Assembly: GCA_019359415.1 (NCBI GenBank)
Contig: JAHHHH010000005.1
Span: 95,288 to 159,287 of the forward strand
Direction of reading: 5' to 3'
Length of the DNA: 64,000 nucleotides
Origin: Iphinoe sp. HA4291-MV1
Lineage (GTDB): Bacteria > Cyanobacteriota > Cyanobacteriia > Cyanobacteriales > Nostocaceae
The position numbers and the translations under genes were made by a program. This document shows, piece by piece, positions 18,238-27,052 of this stretch (the stretch's first letter is position 1; each line of letters begins with the position of its first letter). The notes below the pieces were generated by a model that was given only the letters and a program-made list of their open reading frames with translations, made no database searches and was not told the origin of the DNA.

Positions 18238-19212
18238 CTACACAAGGTGATGGACAAATCCAACCCACTCATCTAATCGTTCACAATCAACAACCTTGAA
18301 TCCTGCCTCTGTTAGAGCCGCGTTAACATTGTCCTCATGATCGGCAGTAAAACCAGCTGTAATGAGAAGTCCTGCGTGTTTATCAGTTTGACGCAGTGCG
18401 CGCTGGAAGTCATCAGCCAGAGCAATATGCATCCGTGCCAAAACATTTGCGACGATGAGGTCAAAAGTCTCTATAGCCTTGATGGTTGCCACATTATCAA
18501 TTGTGTTTCCACCCATCCAATGCCCTAGTTCACTTCCAGATCCTAGGCTGCCTTTCATGACTCTTACTTGCTGTTCTACCCCGTTTCGACGTACGGCGTC
18601 CTGAGTGGCTTGTACAGCAATACTGTCATTATCCAGCGCTAATACGTTTGCCCCAAGCTTCGCCATTGCAACACTTAGAATACCTGAACCTGATCCAAAA
18701 TCAAGGACATTCATGGTGGGGATAACGTATCGCTCAAGCAGTTGGAAGCTGACAATGGTTGCTGGATGTAAACCACTGCCAAAAGAGAGGGTTGTCTTCA
18801 GTCTCAAGATGACTTCGTCTGTTGTCTGGAATTGATAAGGTGCATCAGGAGTCAGCACAACGAACCGTTTCCCAATCCGATGAACTCTGGAATTGAGTCC
18901 GTTTGTGTCTGTTGGTTTCTCTTTAACCACAGTCATCTGGATCGTAGTCGCTAGTCCAGTACGGTGCAAGGGCGAGAGCAGATTAATGATTTTTTCTACA
19001 CGTGTCCTCGATTGGGTATCGTAGAGTAGATATAAGTAAATCGTGAATGTCCAGTGGGGGTGTGCAACATTCTGATCAACTGAGTGGGGTAGGTTCGGTT
19101 CAGTATATTCTACGATATTAACGTCACTAATATCGATAGTCTCAGCAAGCAGCGTACAAACCCAATCAATAGCCTCGTGTGTTGTATTGAGGCTCAACTC
19201 TATCCATGACAT
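18238..19212 (-). CDS. PrmA-family (ribosomal protein L11-type) methyltransferase
   Basis: A SAM-dependent methyltransferase of 324 residues from the ATG at 19212; an upstream TTG at 19236 is less likely. It has an N-terminal ferredoxin-like half (MSWIELSLNTTHEAIDWVCT) and a Rossmann half with LSFGSGLHPATIVSFQLLER, VLDFGSGSGILSVAMAKLGA and DLIVANVLARMH. This order is the PrmA plan, but the motifs diverge from typical PrmA (GSG instead of G[CT]GSG, NVLA instead of NILA), so it may be a paralogue with a different protein substrate. Confidence 0.75.
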   Translation of the reverse strand: MSWIELSLNTTHEAIDWVCTLLAETIDISDVNIVEYTEPNLPHSVDQNVAHPHWTFTIYLYLLYDTQSRTRVEKIINLLSPLHRTGLATTIQMTVVKEKPTDTNGLNSRVHRIGKRFVVLTPDAPYQFQTTDEVILRLKTTLSFGSGLHPATIVSFQLLERYVIPTMNVLDFGSGSGILSVAMAKLGANVLALDNDSIAVQATQDAVRRNGVEQQVRVMKGSLGSGSELGHWMGGNTIDNVATIKAIETFDLIVANVLARMHIALADDFQRALRQTDKHAGLLITAGFTADHEDNVNAALTEAGFKVVDCERLDEWVGFVHHLV

Positions 19213-19352
19213 ATTTTTTTCTACTTTCTCAATCAAACACAGAGAGTCAAATTTCAGATACTGTTAGTTCCCACCCAGAAAACAACTCACAGATATACAC
19301 AGGTAATTTATCTGCGTCCAAATCTCGTGCATCTACGGTTCCACCAAATAGC

Positions 19353-20060
19353 CTAAACCGGATTTTTGTAGCGGAAAGCCTCTCTAGCCTCTGTCATTAA
19401 AGACAAACCGATAATTGCTACGGTGATTACAGTTAAACCCCGATTTTCTAAAGTGTGACTATCAATCAAAATGAAGATACCCAATCCAATAAGGACAAAA
19501 GGAATAAAATAACTGCCGTAACGAGTAAAGAGTTTGGCAAGTACCGGGACTTGAGTGAAACGATAAGCAGCGTAGCACCAAACCGTGACTAGTGAAAAGA
19601 AGACAATCAAAATGACTCCCAAATCTTCCCATGTACTGCTGGCGAATAATGGCATGTAGATACTAAGATTATCGCTACCGTTGGCGATCGTCACGGCAGC
19701 AACCCCGTAAACTTGGGGAGAAAAGAGGCTCTTGAGCCAGGAATTTTGGGACTGTTCCGATTCTATAGTGGTTTCATCCTCATCAATCTGTGGATTGAGC
19801 AAGCGATTAATGCCAATTGCAATTGGAACTGTACCCAGTAGTCCAATCCAATCTTCTGGAAAGAGTTTACCACCAAAAAAACTCGGTAAACTGGCAAGCA
19901 CCAAAGCTGTAAAACCTAGATACTGTCCGACAACAATATGTTGATACCGAAAAGTTGCACTTACCTGCGAGAAAAACAGCAGCAGAACAACAATATCGTC
20001 TAAATTTGTGGCAGTGAAGGCAGCAAATCCAGTTGAAATCGTAGTGATAAAATCATTCAT
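19353..20060 (-). CDS. CadD-family cadmium/cation transporter
   Basis: A polytopic membrane protein of about 235 residues with roughly six helices. The N-terminus (NDFITTISTGFAAFTATNLD then DIVVLLLFFSQV) and the middle motif (GVAAVTIANGSDNLSIYMPL) are hallmarks of the CadD/LysE-like family. CadD proteins confer cadmium resistance in Gram-positives; the cyanobacterial substrate is uncertain. The ATG at 20060 follows AAAGAGTGAG at good distance; a GTG at 20072 would overlap the upstream stop. It is the last gene of an operon with SPFH and TerC proteins. Confidence 0.85.
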   Translation of the reverse strand: MNDFITTISTGFAAFTATNLDDIVVLLLFFSQVSATFRYQHIVVGQYLGFTALVLASLPSFFGGKLFPEDWIGLLGTVPIAIGINRLLNPQIDEDETTIESEQSQNSWLKSLFSPQVYGVAAVTIANGSDNLSIYMPLFASSTWEDLGVILIVFFSLVTVWCYAAYRFTQVPVLAKLFTRYGSYFIPFVLIGLGIFILIDSHTLENRGLTVITVAIIGLSLMTEAREAFRYKNPV

Positions 20061-20068
20061 TTTGTTTC

Positions 20069-21136
20069 TCACTCTTTCAAAAGTGCAGAAGTCAATTCAG
20101 ACCGAGATTCTACTCTTTCTTGCTTAGGGTTTTTCTGAGCAGCTTTGACAATTTCATCTAATTCTAATTGAAAGAGTCTTGTATTATCACTACCACCTGT
20201 AGAAATCCAAGGCATTCTACCATCCCATTTAGCGATTGCCTGTCGTTGTAAAATTGCTGGTGTCAGAGTCTCCATAATTAATCGATTTCCTTCGGCTTCT
20301 CCTTTAGCTAAATTTACTTTTGCTTTTGCTTGTTGTTCTGCCTTGATAGCAAGAAACCCTGCACGTTTAGCTTCTTGTTCAGCGATTTGTTTTGCTTCCA
20401 CAGCATGATTAAATTGCTCAGAAAAATGAATATTTACTAACGAGATATCATCTATTTCTAGATTGTAGGTTGCCAATCTGCTTGTTAACGCCTCATCAAC
20501 TCTAGCTTTTACCTCTCCTCGTGTGGTGATGATTTCTTCAGCTGTATACATTGCCATCACTGCCTTCAGGACTTCTTTCACAGCTGGGTTAACAATACGA
20601 TGGACAATAGCTTGCTGATTTCCAACATGCTGAAAAATGACGTTAGCTTTTTCGGGAATAATGTGCCAGTTCAACGCTACATCTGTATAAACATTCTGAA
20701 GATCCTTAGAAGAAGCCTCTGTGGAAATATCCTCATTTTGCACTCGTACACTCAGCTTTTCGACAGTGTGGACCATCGGTATCACAGGGTGAATTCCTTC
20801 TCCTAAAATCACTGGCTGCACCTCACCAAACTTTATGAGGACTCCTCGCTGTCCAGGATTAACAATAACAAAGAAGCTACAGATAATAGTCAAAGCCAAC
20901 AGTAACAGCACAATTCTTACAATCGCCTGAATATCTTTATTTTGTTTTTTAACTGTATTTTTACTGTTAATAGTCGTTGCAGATTCTAAATTTATCACTT
21001 CAGTCTCCAAAACAGAATTTGGCTTGTGGACTGAATTTGAGTTGTTAATAGTTGTCGTAGATTCTAGGTTCATGACTTCAGTTTTCTGAACAGAAACATA
21101 TTTGTGCAAATTAAGGTCATCTCCTGTTGTTTTCAT
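20069..21136 (-). CDS. SPFH/Band-7 (prohibitin-like) membrane protein
   Basis: 355 residues from the ATG at 21136. A cytoplasmic tail holds an imperfect tandem duplication (TEVMNLESTTTINNSNSVHK and TEVINLESATTINSKNTVKK). A single membrane segment lies near 88-108, followed by the SPFH domain (NPGQRGVLIKFGEVQPVILG onward) and an Ala/Glu/Lys coiled coil (EAKQIAEQEAKRAGFLAIKA). SPFH proteins form large ring scaffolds that organise membrane partners. Placement between TerC and CadD-like transporters, with gaps of about 10 bp, suggests it scaffolds or regulates them. Confidence 0.88.
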   Translation of the reverse strand: MKTTGDDLNLHKYVSVQKTEVMNLESTTTINNSNSVHKPNSVLETEVINLESATTINSKNTVKKQNKDIQAIVRIVLLLLALTIICSFFVIVNPGQRGVLIKFGEVQPVILGEGIHPVIPMVHTVEKLSVRVQNEDISTEASSKDLQNVYTDVALNWHIIPEKANVIFQHVGNQQAIVHRIVNPAVKEVLKAVMAMYTAEEIITTRGEVKARVDEALTSRLATYNLEIDDISLVNIHFSEQFNHAVEAKQIAEQEAKRAGFLAIKAEQQAKAKVNLAKGEAEGNRLIMETLTPAILQRQAIAKWDGRMPWISTGGSDNTRLFQLELDEIVKAAQKNPKQERVESRSELTSALLKE

Positions 21137-21148
21137 AGTGATCAATAT

Positions 21149-21865
21149 TCAATCACTCTGAACTTCTGGCACAACCCGCTTAGAAAATCCCCAGGTAAAT
21201 AGAACCACAATCAGCGTTAGCAGCATCCATTGAGGTGGTACATGATCTGGTATCAATGCTTTAAACATCAATCTGACACCTACACCAAACACCGTTAAAT
21301 AAGCAGCATCGAGTAAATAAGTAAACTCCGCTAACCAGCGTACAAATAAACCAGCCAGAAATCTTAGAGTGATAATACCGATGATGCAACCAGTCAAAAC
21401 TAACCATGTCTCACTGGAGAGTGCGACTGCGGCTGTGACGCTATCCAGAGAAAATGCCAAATCTGTTACAGCAATTAAGAGAATAACTTGCTCAAATGTA
21501 GAATTTGTATCTTTGGGGGAGACACCAGCTTGTTCTTCTACTGTTGAATTGGGATCAAAATATTTCCAAAAGTGCTTCCCTGACAGCCACAAAAGATAAA
21601 GTGCGCCTCCTAACTCAAACTGCCAAAACTGAATCATCCATGTTGCAGTGAATAACAACCCAATCCGCAGGACAAAGGCAATCATTAATCCCCAATTTAA
21701 TGCCTGACTTTGTTGTTGTGGATCTTGAATATCTTGAACTAATGCGGCTAAAGCAACTGCATTGTCGGCAGACAAAACAGTTTCTAATGCAACTAGTACT
21801 AGTAACATCCCAAACGAACTTGGAGAAAAGCTTATACCTAAGTGTCCAGTTAAATGTTCTAACAT
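21149..21865 (-). CDS. TerC-family integral membrane protein
   Basis: 238 residues from the ATG at 21865, preceded by GGAG. An upstream in-frame start at 21997 would add 44 non-membrane residues and is unlikely. About seven helices. The family acidic motifs are ALETVLSADNAVALAALV and VTDLAFSLDSVTAAVAL, which line the metal site of TerC/Alx proteins. Members act in tellurite resistance, manganese export and thylakoid biogenesis. First gene of the TerC-SPFH-CadD operon. A manganese or other divalent-metal role is inferred. Confidence 0.88.
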   Translation of the reverse strand: MLEHLTGHLGISFSPSSFGMLLVLVALETVLSADNAVALAALVQDIQDPQQQSQALNWGLMIAFVLRIGLLFTATWMIQFWQFELGGALYLLWLSGKHFWKYFDPNSTVEEQAGVSPKDTNSTFEQVILLIAVTDLAFSLDSVTAAVALSSETWLVLTGCIIGIITLRFLAGLFVRWLAEFTYLLDAAYLTVFGVGVRLMFKALIPDHVPPQWMLLTLIVVLFTWGFSKRVVPEVQSD

Positions 21866-22034
21866 CCTGTTGCTCCAATAATTGCAATGCCAAGCTTTGA
21901 ACCCATCAGAATTTGTTTTTAGAAAAGCAGAGGACAGGATTAAGACTGATAAAACTCTTGATTCCGGTCCCCTGCTATTGATTCTGGGGAATGTCATTCA
22001 ACATCTATTTGATAGACGCTGTCACAAATTCGGT

Positions 22035-22649
22035 TTAATCGTTTTCACCACTGGCGAGTGTGCTGGGAATGCGAGAATCAACAAATGCCTGCGATATATG
22101 TGGGATAAACCAGTTCATTTTGTCAGGATTAACAACTTTTGCAGATGGAACATTAAATTCCCATTCAGAAGTATCTGAGTTTTTCTTCACTAAAAGTTGT
22201 GTTCCATCCATAATTTTGACGGCTGTAGCATCAGTTTTGTCTAATCCTGCTACTTGGACATCACTTGGTAGATAAACACCCTGACAATCCCATCCATCTG
22301 GTGTGGTTTGATCATTTGCCAAGAAGTAAAGCTGATTGTTGTAGGAAGACTTGGAATCTTCGCCTAGAGGACCGTAAATTCCTAGGGTTTCACCAGTTTC
22401 ATTACGGCACTGTCCCCAAGTAACTCCTGACTCTATAGCTGCTTTTTGAAACTGCAATTCATCAATTTGGCGTTGTACATCTTCTGGGACAACAACTTCT
22501 GCGTTTTTCTGCAAGCTTTTGATAGTCTTTGTCACTTCGATGTAATCGGGGTTTTTGCTGAATTTGGGTTTATCTGCCCAAGAAGGCTGGGCAATAACCA
22601 AGTTAACTAACATGACTGCGACGACAAGAGCGATTTTCAGAAGTTTCAT
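22035..22649 (-). CDS. Secreted cyanobacterial protein of unknown function
   Basis: 204 residues from the ATG at 22649, which has a strong AAAGGAG site. A clear signal peptide (MKLLKIALVVAVMLVNLVIA, cleavage after PSWA near residue 26) sends it to the periplasm or lumen. The mature part has a helical segment, a pair of cysteines (WGQCRNETG and WDCQGVY) that could form a disulfide, and a beta-rich remainder. I do not recognise the family. It is transcribed towards the TerC operon but 169 bp separate them. Confidence 0.75.
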   Translation of the reverse strand: MKLLKIALVVAVMLVNLVIAQPSWADKPKFSKNPDYIEVTKTIKSLQKNAEVVVPEDVQRQIDELQFQKAAIESGVTWGQCRNETGETLGIYGPLGEDSKSSYNNQLYFLANDQTTPDGWDCQGVYLPSDVQVAGLDKTDATAVKIMDGTQLLVKKNSDTSEWEFNVPSAKVVNPDKMNWFIPHISQAFVDSRIPSTLASGEND

Positions 22650-23398
22650 GGTTTTTCTCCTTTGAGAAATACAGGTTTTTTGGAAAACTTTGTAATAGAC
22701 CAACAGGTTGATATGAAATTCTTGGGCGTTTGAGTTATTTTCCTTGTTTTTGAAACGCTGACTTAAGCTTGTATGAAAGATAGTTTTACTTTAGGCTTCT
22801 TAACCAACAAAATCAAATATTCTTTTTTTTTAGAACGATAATTAAAAGTTATGTAGATTAAATGGTAGAGCATTTAATCAATGGTGCGAGTGAAGCAGTT
22901 GATGACAGGAATTTTCAATTGGTGGAATACAGGACAGTATAGTAGGGGCACGAGCCAGCTTGTGCCCCTACTATGTGGTTTACGTTTTTGAAAGCGCTGT
23001 AATAATTGGCATCAGATTCACAGGCAAGTTGTTCCCTGATTCGTCTTATCTGCCCTTTACCTGCTCATTAAAAGCGTCTTGCCTGAAAGCATTCTCGACA
23101 AATGTAGCCAAAAACTTGCTTTTAAGAATTAACCATGATAACGTAACATAAAATGAAACTACGGTAATTCGATCCAGCTACAGTATTTATGCTTGAGTCA
23201 TCAGTAAAGATTTAAAATTTTTTAGTTTACAGAGAATTTAGCAAAATTCAGTTTTTCAACTTTAACGTAGGCTCTCCTGCATCAAGTTGAGTTATCTTTG
23301 CAAACTCTAACACTCTGTCCAGACTGGATTCTGGCAGTTTACAGCAGCAGTAACAACTAATTAGTAGGCTTTGCATAGCACAAAAAGAGGTGCGAATC
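22650..23398. other. Intergenic region with REP-like palindrome
   Basis: About 750 bp between divergent genes. The palindrome tagtaggggcac / gtgcccctacta (22938-22949 and 22962-22973) is of the same dispersed type as at 6248. No ORF with coding character was found. Promoters for sfnG (right) and the secreted protein (left) should be here. Confidence 0.5.
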
Positions 23399-24496
23399 AT
23401 GGTGGATATTAAGTTTGCGTATTGGGTTCCCAACGTAAGTGGTGGGTTGGTTGTCAGCAAAATTCCCCAACGTACAGATTGGACTTTCGATTACAATGCT
23501 CAACTGGCTCAAGCAGCGGAGCAGGTGGGGTTTGACTATGCTTTGGCACAAGCTCGGTTTATTGCCAGCTATGGTGCTGAGTACCAACTAGAGGCTGTGA
23601 GTACAGTAGCAGCTTTAGCACCTGTTACTGAACGGCTGAAATTGATTGCTGCAGTTCATCCGGGACTATGGCATCCAGGTGTCGTTGCCAAAATGGGTTC
23701 CACAATCGATTTCATTTCCAAAGGTCGTTTCTGCCTCAATGTTGTCAGTGGTTGGTTTAAAAATGAATTCACGATTTATGGCGAACCCTGGTTAGACCAC
23801 GATGAACGCTATCGAAGATCCGAGGAATTCATTCGTGTACTCAAAGGTATGTGGACAGAAGATGAGTTCCACTTTAAGGGAGACTTTTACCGCATCAACG
23901 GCGGTTGGGTGAAACCCAAACCAATTAATCAGAATCCACATCCAGAAATCTTCCAAGGTGGTAACTCCAAAGCAGCACGACGCATGGCAGCTCGTGTATC
24001 TGACTGGTATTTCATGAATGGCAACACTATTGAAGGTGTGCGGGAACAGATTCAAGAAGTTTCTGCCCTAGCGCGTGAGGAAGGACGTAAAGTCAGGTTT
24101 GGACTAAATGCCTTTATCTTGGTGCGAGACACCGAAAAAGAAGCTCATGACGTGCTACGAGAGATTATTGCTCAAGCAGATAAGGAAGCAGTTGTTGGCT
24201 TTGGAGAGGCTGTGAAACATGCAGGAGCTTCCACTCGTGAGCGTCAAGGGATGTGGGCAAACTCAAATTTTGAAGATTTGGTCCAATACAACGATGGCTT
24301 TAGGTCAGGCTTGATTGGCACCACAGAACAAGTTGCTGACCGAATTCGCCAGTTCTACGAAGTAGGAGTGGATTTGATTTTGGGTGGATTCTTGCATTAC
24401 ACCGATGACTTGCCAGCATTTGGTCGTGCTGTGATTCCCTTGGTGCGAGAAATTGAGGCGCGTCGTCGCACATCTGATGAGTTAGTGACTGCCTAA
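23399..24496 (+). CDS. sfnG: Dimethylsulfone monooxygenase SfnG-like
   Basis: An FMNH2-dependent monooxygenase of 365 residues from the ATG at 23399, with AAAGAGG 8 nt upstream. It is a bacterial-luciferase-like TIM barrel: IKFAYWVPNVSGGLVVSKIP, TDWTFDYNAQLAQAAEQVGF, FISKGRFCLNVVSGWFKNEF and DEFHFKGDFYRINGGW. SfnG converts dimethyl sulfone to methanesulfinate, releasing sulfur from organosulfur compounds when sulfate is scarce. It needs reduced flavin; a reductase gene lies 7 kb away at 31819. It forms a tight pair with sfnB (14 bp). Confidence 0.88.
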   Translation: MVDIKFAYWVPNVSGGLVVSKIPQRTDWTFDYNAQLAQAAEQVGFDYALAQARFIASYGAEYQLEAVSTVAALAPVTERLKLIAAVHPGLWHPGVVAKMGSTIDFISKGRFCLNVVSGWFKNEFTIYGEPWLDHDERYRRSEEFIRVLKGMWTEDEFHFKGDFYRINGGWVKPKPINQNPHPEIFQGGNSKAARRMAARVSDWYFMNGNTIEGVREQIQEVSALAREEGRKVRFGLNAFILVRDTEKEAHDVLREIIAQADKEAVVGFGEAVKHAGASTRERQGMWANSNFEDLVQYNDGFRSGLIGTTEQVADRIRQFYEVGVDLILGGFLHYTDDLPAFGRAVIPLVREIEARRRTSDELVTA

Positions 24497-24510
24497 AAGG
24501 AAGGTAAAAC

Positions 24511-25752
24511 ATGACATCTGTAGTGAATACGAATACCGAACAAAAAGCTTATGTGATTCGTGACGATGAAGAAGCTATCAGAATCGCCCATGAATTAGCA
24601 GCTGAATTTGTCAAAGGAGATTCCGAACGAGATAAACAAGCGAAAATACCTGTTGATGAGGTAAACAAATACTCCCAAAGTGGGCTGTGGGGGATCACGG
24701 TTCCCAAGGAGTATGGCGGTCCCTTCGTGTCGAATGTCACCCTGGCAGAAGTGACCAAAATTATCTCTGAAGCTGATTCCAGCCTGGGACAAATTCCCCA
24801 AAATCACTTGTATATCGTGGAATCCATTCGGCTGGATAGTACAGAACAACAGAAACGTTTTTTCTTTGACCTTGTCTTACAAGGCAAGCGGTTTGGCAAC
24901 GCCTTCTCTGAGATTGGCACCAAATCAGTACTCGACGTTCAGACACGCCTGCAAAAATCTGGAGATGGATATGTTCTCAACGGACGAAAATTCTACTCTA
25001 CCGGAGCATTGGTAGCAGATTGGATTCCGGTGATTGCTCGCAATGATGACGACAAAACAGTGATTGCTCTGGTAGAACGTGGCACACCAGGCTTGAATGT
25101 CATTGACGACTGGAGCAGTTTTGGGCAGCGTACCACTGCGAGTGGCACCACTATTATTGAAAATGTGAAAGTGTCCGAAGAGCAAGTCATTCCCCATTAC
25201 TTAGCCTTTGAACGTCCCACGACTCAAGGTCCGATCGCCCAAATCATTCAAGCAGCGGTGGATGTCGGCATTGCTAAGGCAGCCTTAAGAGAGACGATCC
25301 ACTATGTTCACAACTATGCTCGTCCCTGGATTGATGTTGAACTGGAGCATGGTTACGAAGATCCACTGACTATTTATAACGTTGGTAATCTAGTTATCCA
25401 GGTTCATGCAGCCGAAGAACTGTTGCGTCGTTCGGGTGAGTATATTGATCGAGCGATGCTCCCAAGGGGAGCCGCGCAAGGCGCGATCGCGAACCCAACA
25501 GATACCAGTGTGGCAGAGGCTTCCATTGCTGTTGCTGAGGCGAAAGCACTGGCTACTGAAGCTGCGATTTTGACAACCAACAAGCTATTTGAGTTAGCGG
25601 GTACTAAGTCTACCTTGCAGCAATATAACTTAGACCGCCACTGGCGCAATGCTCGGACTCATACCCTACATGACCCTGTCCGCTGGAAATACTACGCCGT
25701 TGGTAATTTCTTCTTAAATGGTGTAAACCCACCGCGTCATCCTTGGCTTTGA
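24511..25752 (+). CDS. sfnB: SfnB-type sulfur-acquisition flavoprotein
   Basis: An acyl-CoA-dehydrogenase-fold flavoprotein of 413 residues. Markers include GLWGITVPKEYGGPFVSNVT, LNGRKFYSTGALVADWIPVI, DDWSSFGQRTTASGTTIIEN and NLDRHWRNARTHTLHDPVRW. The catalytic base region of true acyl-CoA dehydrogenases is replaced by the DszC/SfnB-like ending, so an FMN-dependent oxidation of a sulfur compound is likelier than beta-oxidation. About residues 316-328 (MLPRGAAQGAIANPTD) appear to be an in-frame small palindromic repeat containing gcgatcgc. Coupled to sfnG. Confidence 0.87.
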   Translation: MTSVVNTNTEQKAYVIRDDEEAIRIAHELAAEFVKGDSERDKQAKIPVDEVNKYSQSGLWGITVPKEYGGPFVSNVTLAEVTKIISEADSSLGQIPQNHLYIVESIRLDSTEQQKRFFFDLVLQGKRFGNAFSEIGTKSVLDVQTRLQKSGDGYVLNGRKFYSTGALVADWIPVIARNDDDKTVIALVERGTPGLNVIDDWSSFGQRTTASGTTIIENVKVSEEQVIPHYLAFERPTTQGPIAQIIQAAVDVGIAKAALRETIHYVHNYARPWIDVELEHGYEDPLTIYNVGNLVIQVHAAEELLRRSGEYIDRAMLPRGAAQGAIANPTDTSVAEASIAVAEAKALATEAAILTTNKLFELAGTKSTLQQYNLDRHWRNARTHTLHDPVRWKYYAVGNFFLNGVNPPRHPWL

Positions 25753-25763
25753 CCAAGAACAGG

Positions 25764-25830
25764 AGAGAGGGAGTGAGGGAGATGAGGGAGATGAGGGAGA
25801 TGAGGGGAGGGGGGAAGGGGGGATATTTTT
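25764..25830. repeat. 9-bp tandem repeat (gagatgagg type)
   Basis: Four or so tandem units of gagatgagg lie between sfnB and the DUF1326 remnant. The same unit, on the other strand, occurs at 29325-29352 and 45945-45978. Confidence 0.7.
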
Positions 25831-25851
25831 CTCCTTGTCCCCCTGCTCTGT

Positions 25852-26172
25852 TTGCTTCCCAGAACGAAGTGGAGGGCTAGCAACAGTTCAAAAGAGAAAG
25901 GTCGTTCTAATCGTACCAATCACGGCATCCTCATTGTCATTGTTTTGACGACGATTCGTATTGGAGATGTCCTAGGTGCAGAAATGGCACCCTACCGCAG
26001 TGCTGACGGCAAACCTACCAAGCTAGTTGATAGCATCTTCAGCACTATTCCAGGTTCTCCTGCTTACGTTGGCAAAGCTTCCTATCACAAAGTAAATTTA
26101 CCAGAGTTCAATTTCACCTGGGAATACAACGGACGCAATGCTATTCAGGGTGAGTTTCGCTTTGAGGCTTAG
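25852..26172 (+). pseudogene. DUF1326 protein, N-terminal part lost
   Basis: The last ~80 residues match the DUF1326 C-terminus: LTTIRIGDVLGAEMAPYRSA, DGKPTKLVDSIFSTIPGSPA and FTWEYNGRNAIQGEFRFEA. Family members are about 200 residues, so about 120 N-terminal residues, with the usual Cys/Asp motifs, are missing; low-complexity repeats lie where they should be. The remaining frame is open but the start is arbitrary. DUF1326 genes commonly sit next to DUF2182 genes, as here. Confidence 0.7.
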
Positions 26173-26178
26173 ACAGCG

Positions 26179-27039
26179 ATGAATGATTCACCGCGCCAAA
26201 CGACATCTGCACATCAGCTTTTAAGCAGGCTGTATGACTTTCTAACTAATGAGATGATGCCGGTTTGGGGGCTGGTATTTTTAGCTTGGGTGTTTATGCT
26301 GCTGATGGTGGTTACAGGTCTTGACCACTGGTCGTATCATGATGCTTTGATTAGGGAAAAATCTCAACCTCTTTTCCTAAAACTATTTATTTTTCTACTG
26401 GCTTGGCAGGTTATGACAGTAGCGATGATGTTGCCCTCCAGCCTACCATTGATTCGGTTGTTCTCGAAAGTTAGTCGGCAACAAAGTCAGGAAAAAGGTT
26501 ATCTTCTTTTGGTCGTATTCATCTGTGCCTATGCTACAGTCTGGACTGGCTTTGCTCTCCTCAATTTTTTGGGTGACTGGGGATTACACCATCTGGTTAA
26601 TTCCTTACCCTGGCTTCATCAACGTACTTGGCTAATTTCTGGCACAACTATGCTCATGGCTGGTGCGTTCCAGTTTAGCGGACTGAAGGAACATTGTTTA
26701 AAGTCGTGTCGCCATCCTTTGAGTTTTCTTACTCATTACTATCAAAGAGGGCTAAAAGCTGCCTGGAATTTGGGAATTCGCCACGGTCTTTACTGCGTGG
26801 GCTGTTGTTGGGCGTTGATGCTGATGATGTTTGCTGTGGGAGTAGGACATCTTACCTTGATGTTAGTACTGACTGGCGTAATGGTAGCGGAGAAAACATC
26901 ACGCTGGAGCCGTGTGCTAGTTCCAGTAGTAGGTACTAGTCTGCTTGTTTGGGGAACCCTCACTTTACTACATCCTAATTGGTTATGGGAATTTTCGCTT
27001 CATAATGCACTAAACCTGAGAACTTTTTTTGAATTTTGA
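26179..27039 (+). CDS. DUF2182 metal-binding membrane protein
   Basis: 286 residues with about seven helices. Family markers: FLLAWQVMTVAMMLPSSLPL, AGAFQFSGLKEHCLKSCRHP (clustered Cys/His) and GLYCVGCCWALMLMMFAVG. DUF2182 proteins are predicted metal-binding membrane proteins of unknown activity that partner with DUF1326. With the partner truncated, this gene may be losing its role. It starts 6 bp after the DUF1326 remnant and abuts the next flavoprotein gene, so it is part of the sulfur cluster transcript. Confidence 0.85.
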   Translation: MNDSPRQTTSAHQLLSRLYDFLTNEMMPVWGLVFLAWVFMLLMVVTGLDHWSYHDALIREKSQPLFLKLFIFLLAWQVMTVAMMLPSSLPLIRLFSKVSRQQSQEKGYLLLVVFICAYATVWTGFALLNFLGDWGLHHLVNSLPWLHQRTWLISGTTMLMAGAFQFSGLKEHCLKSCRHPLSFLTHYYQRGLKAAWNLGIRHGLYCVGCCWALMLMMFAVGVGHLTLMLVLTGVMVAEKTSRWSRVLVPVVGTSLLVWGTLTLLHPNWLWEFSLHNALNLRTFFEF

Positions 27040-27052
27040 GAAGCTGCAACAA

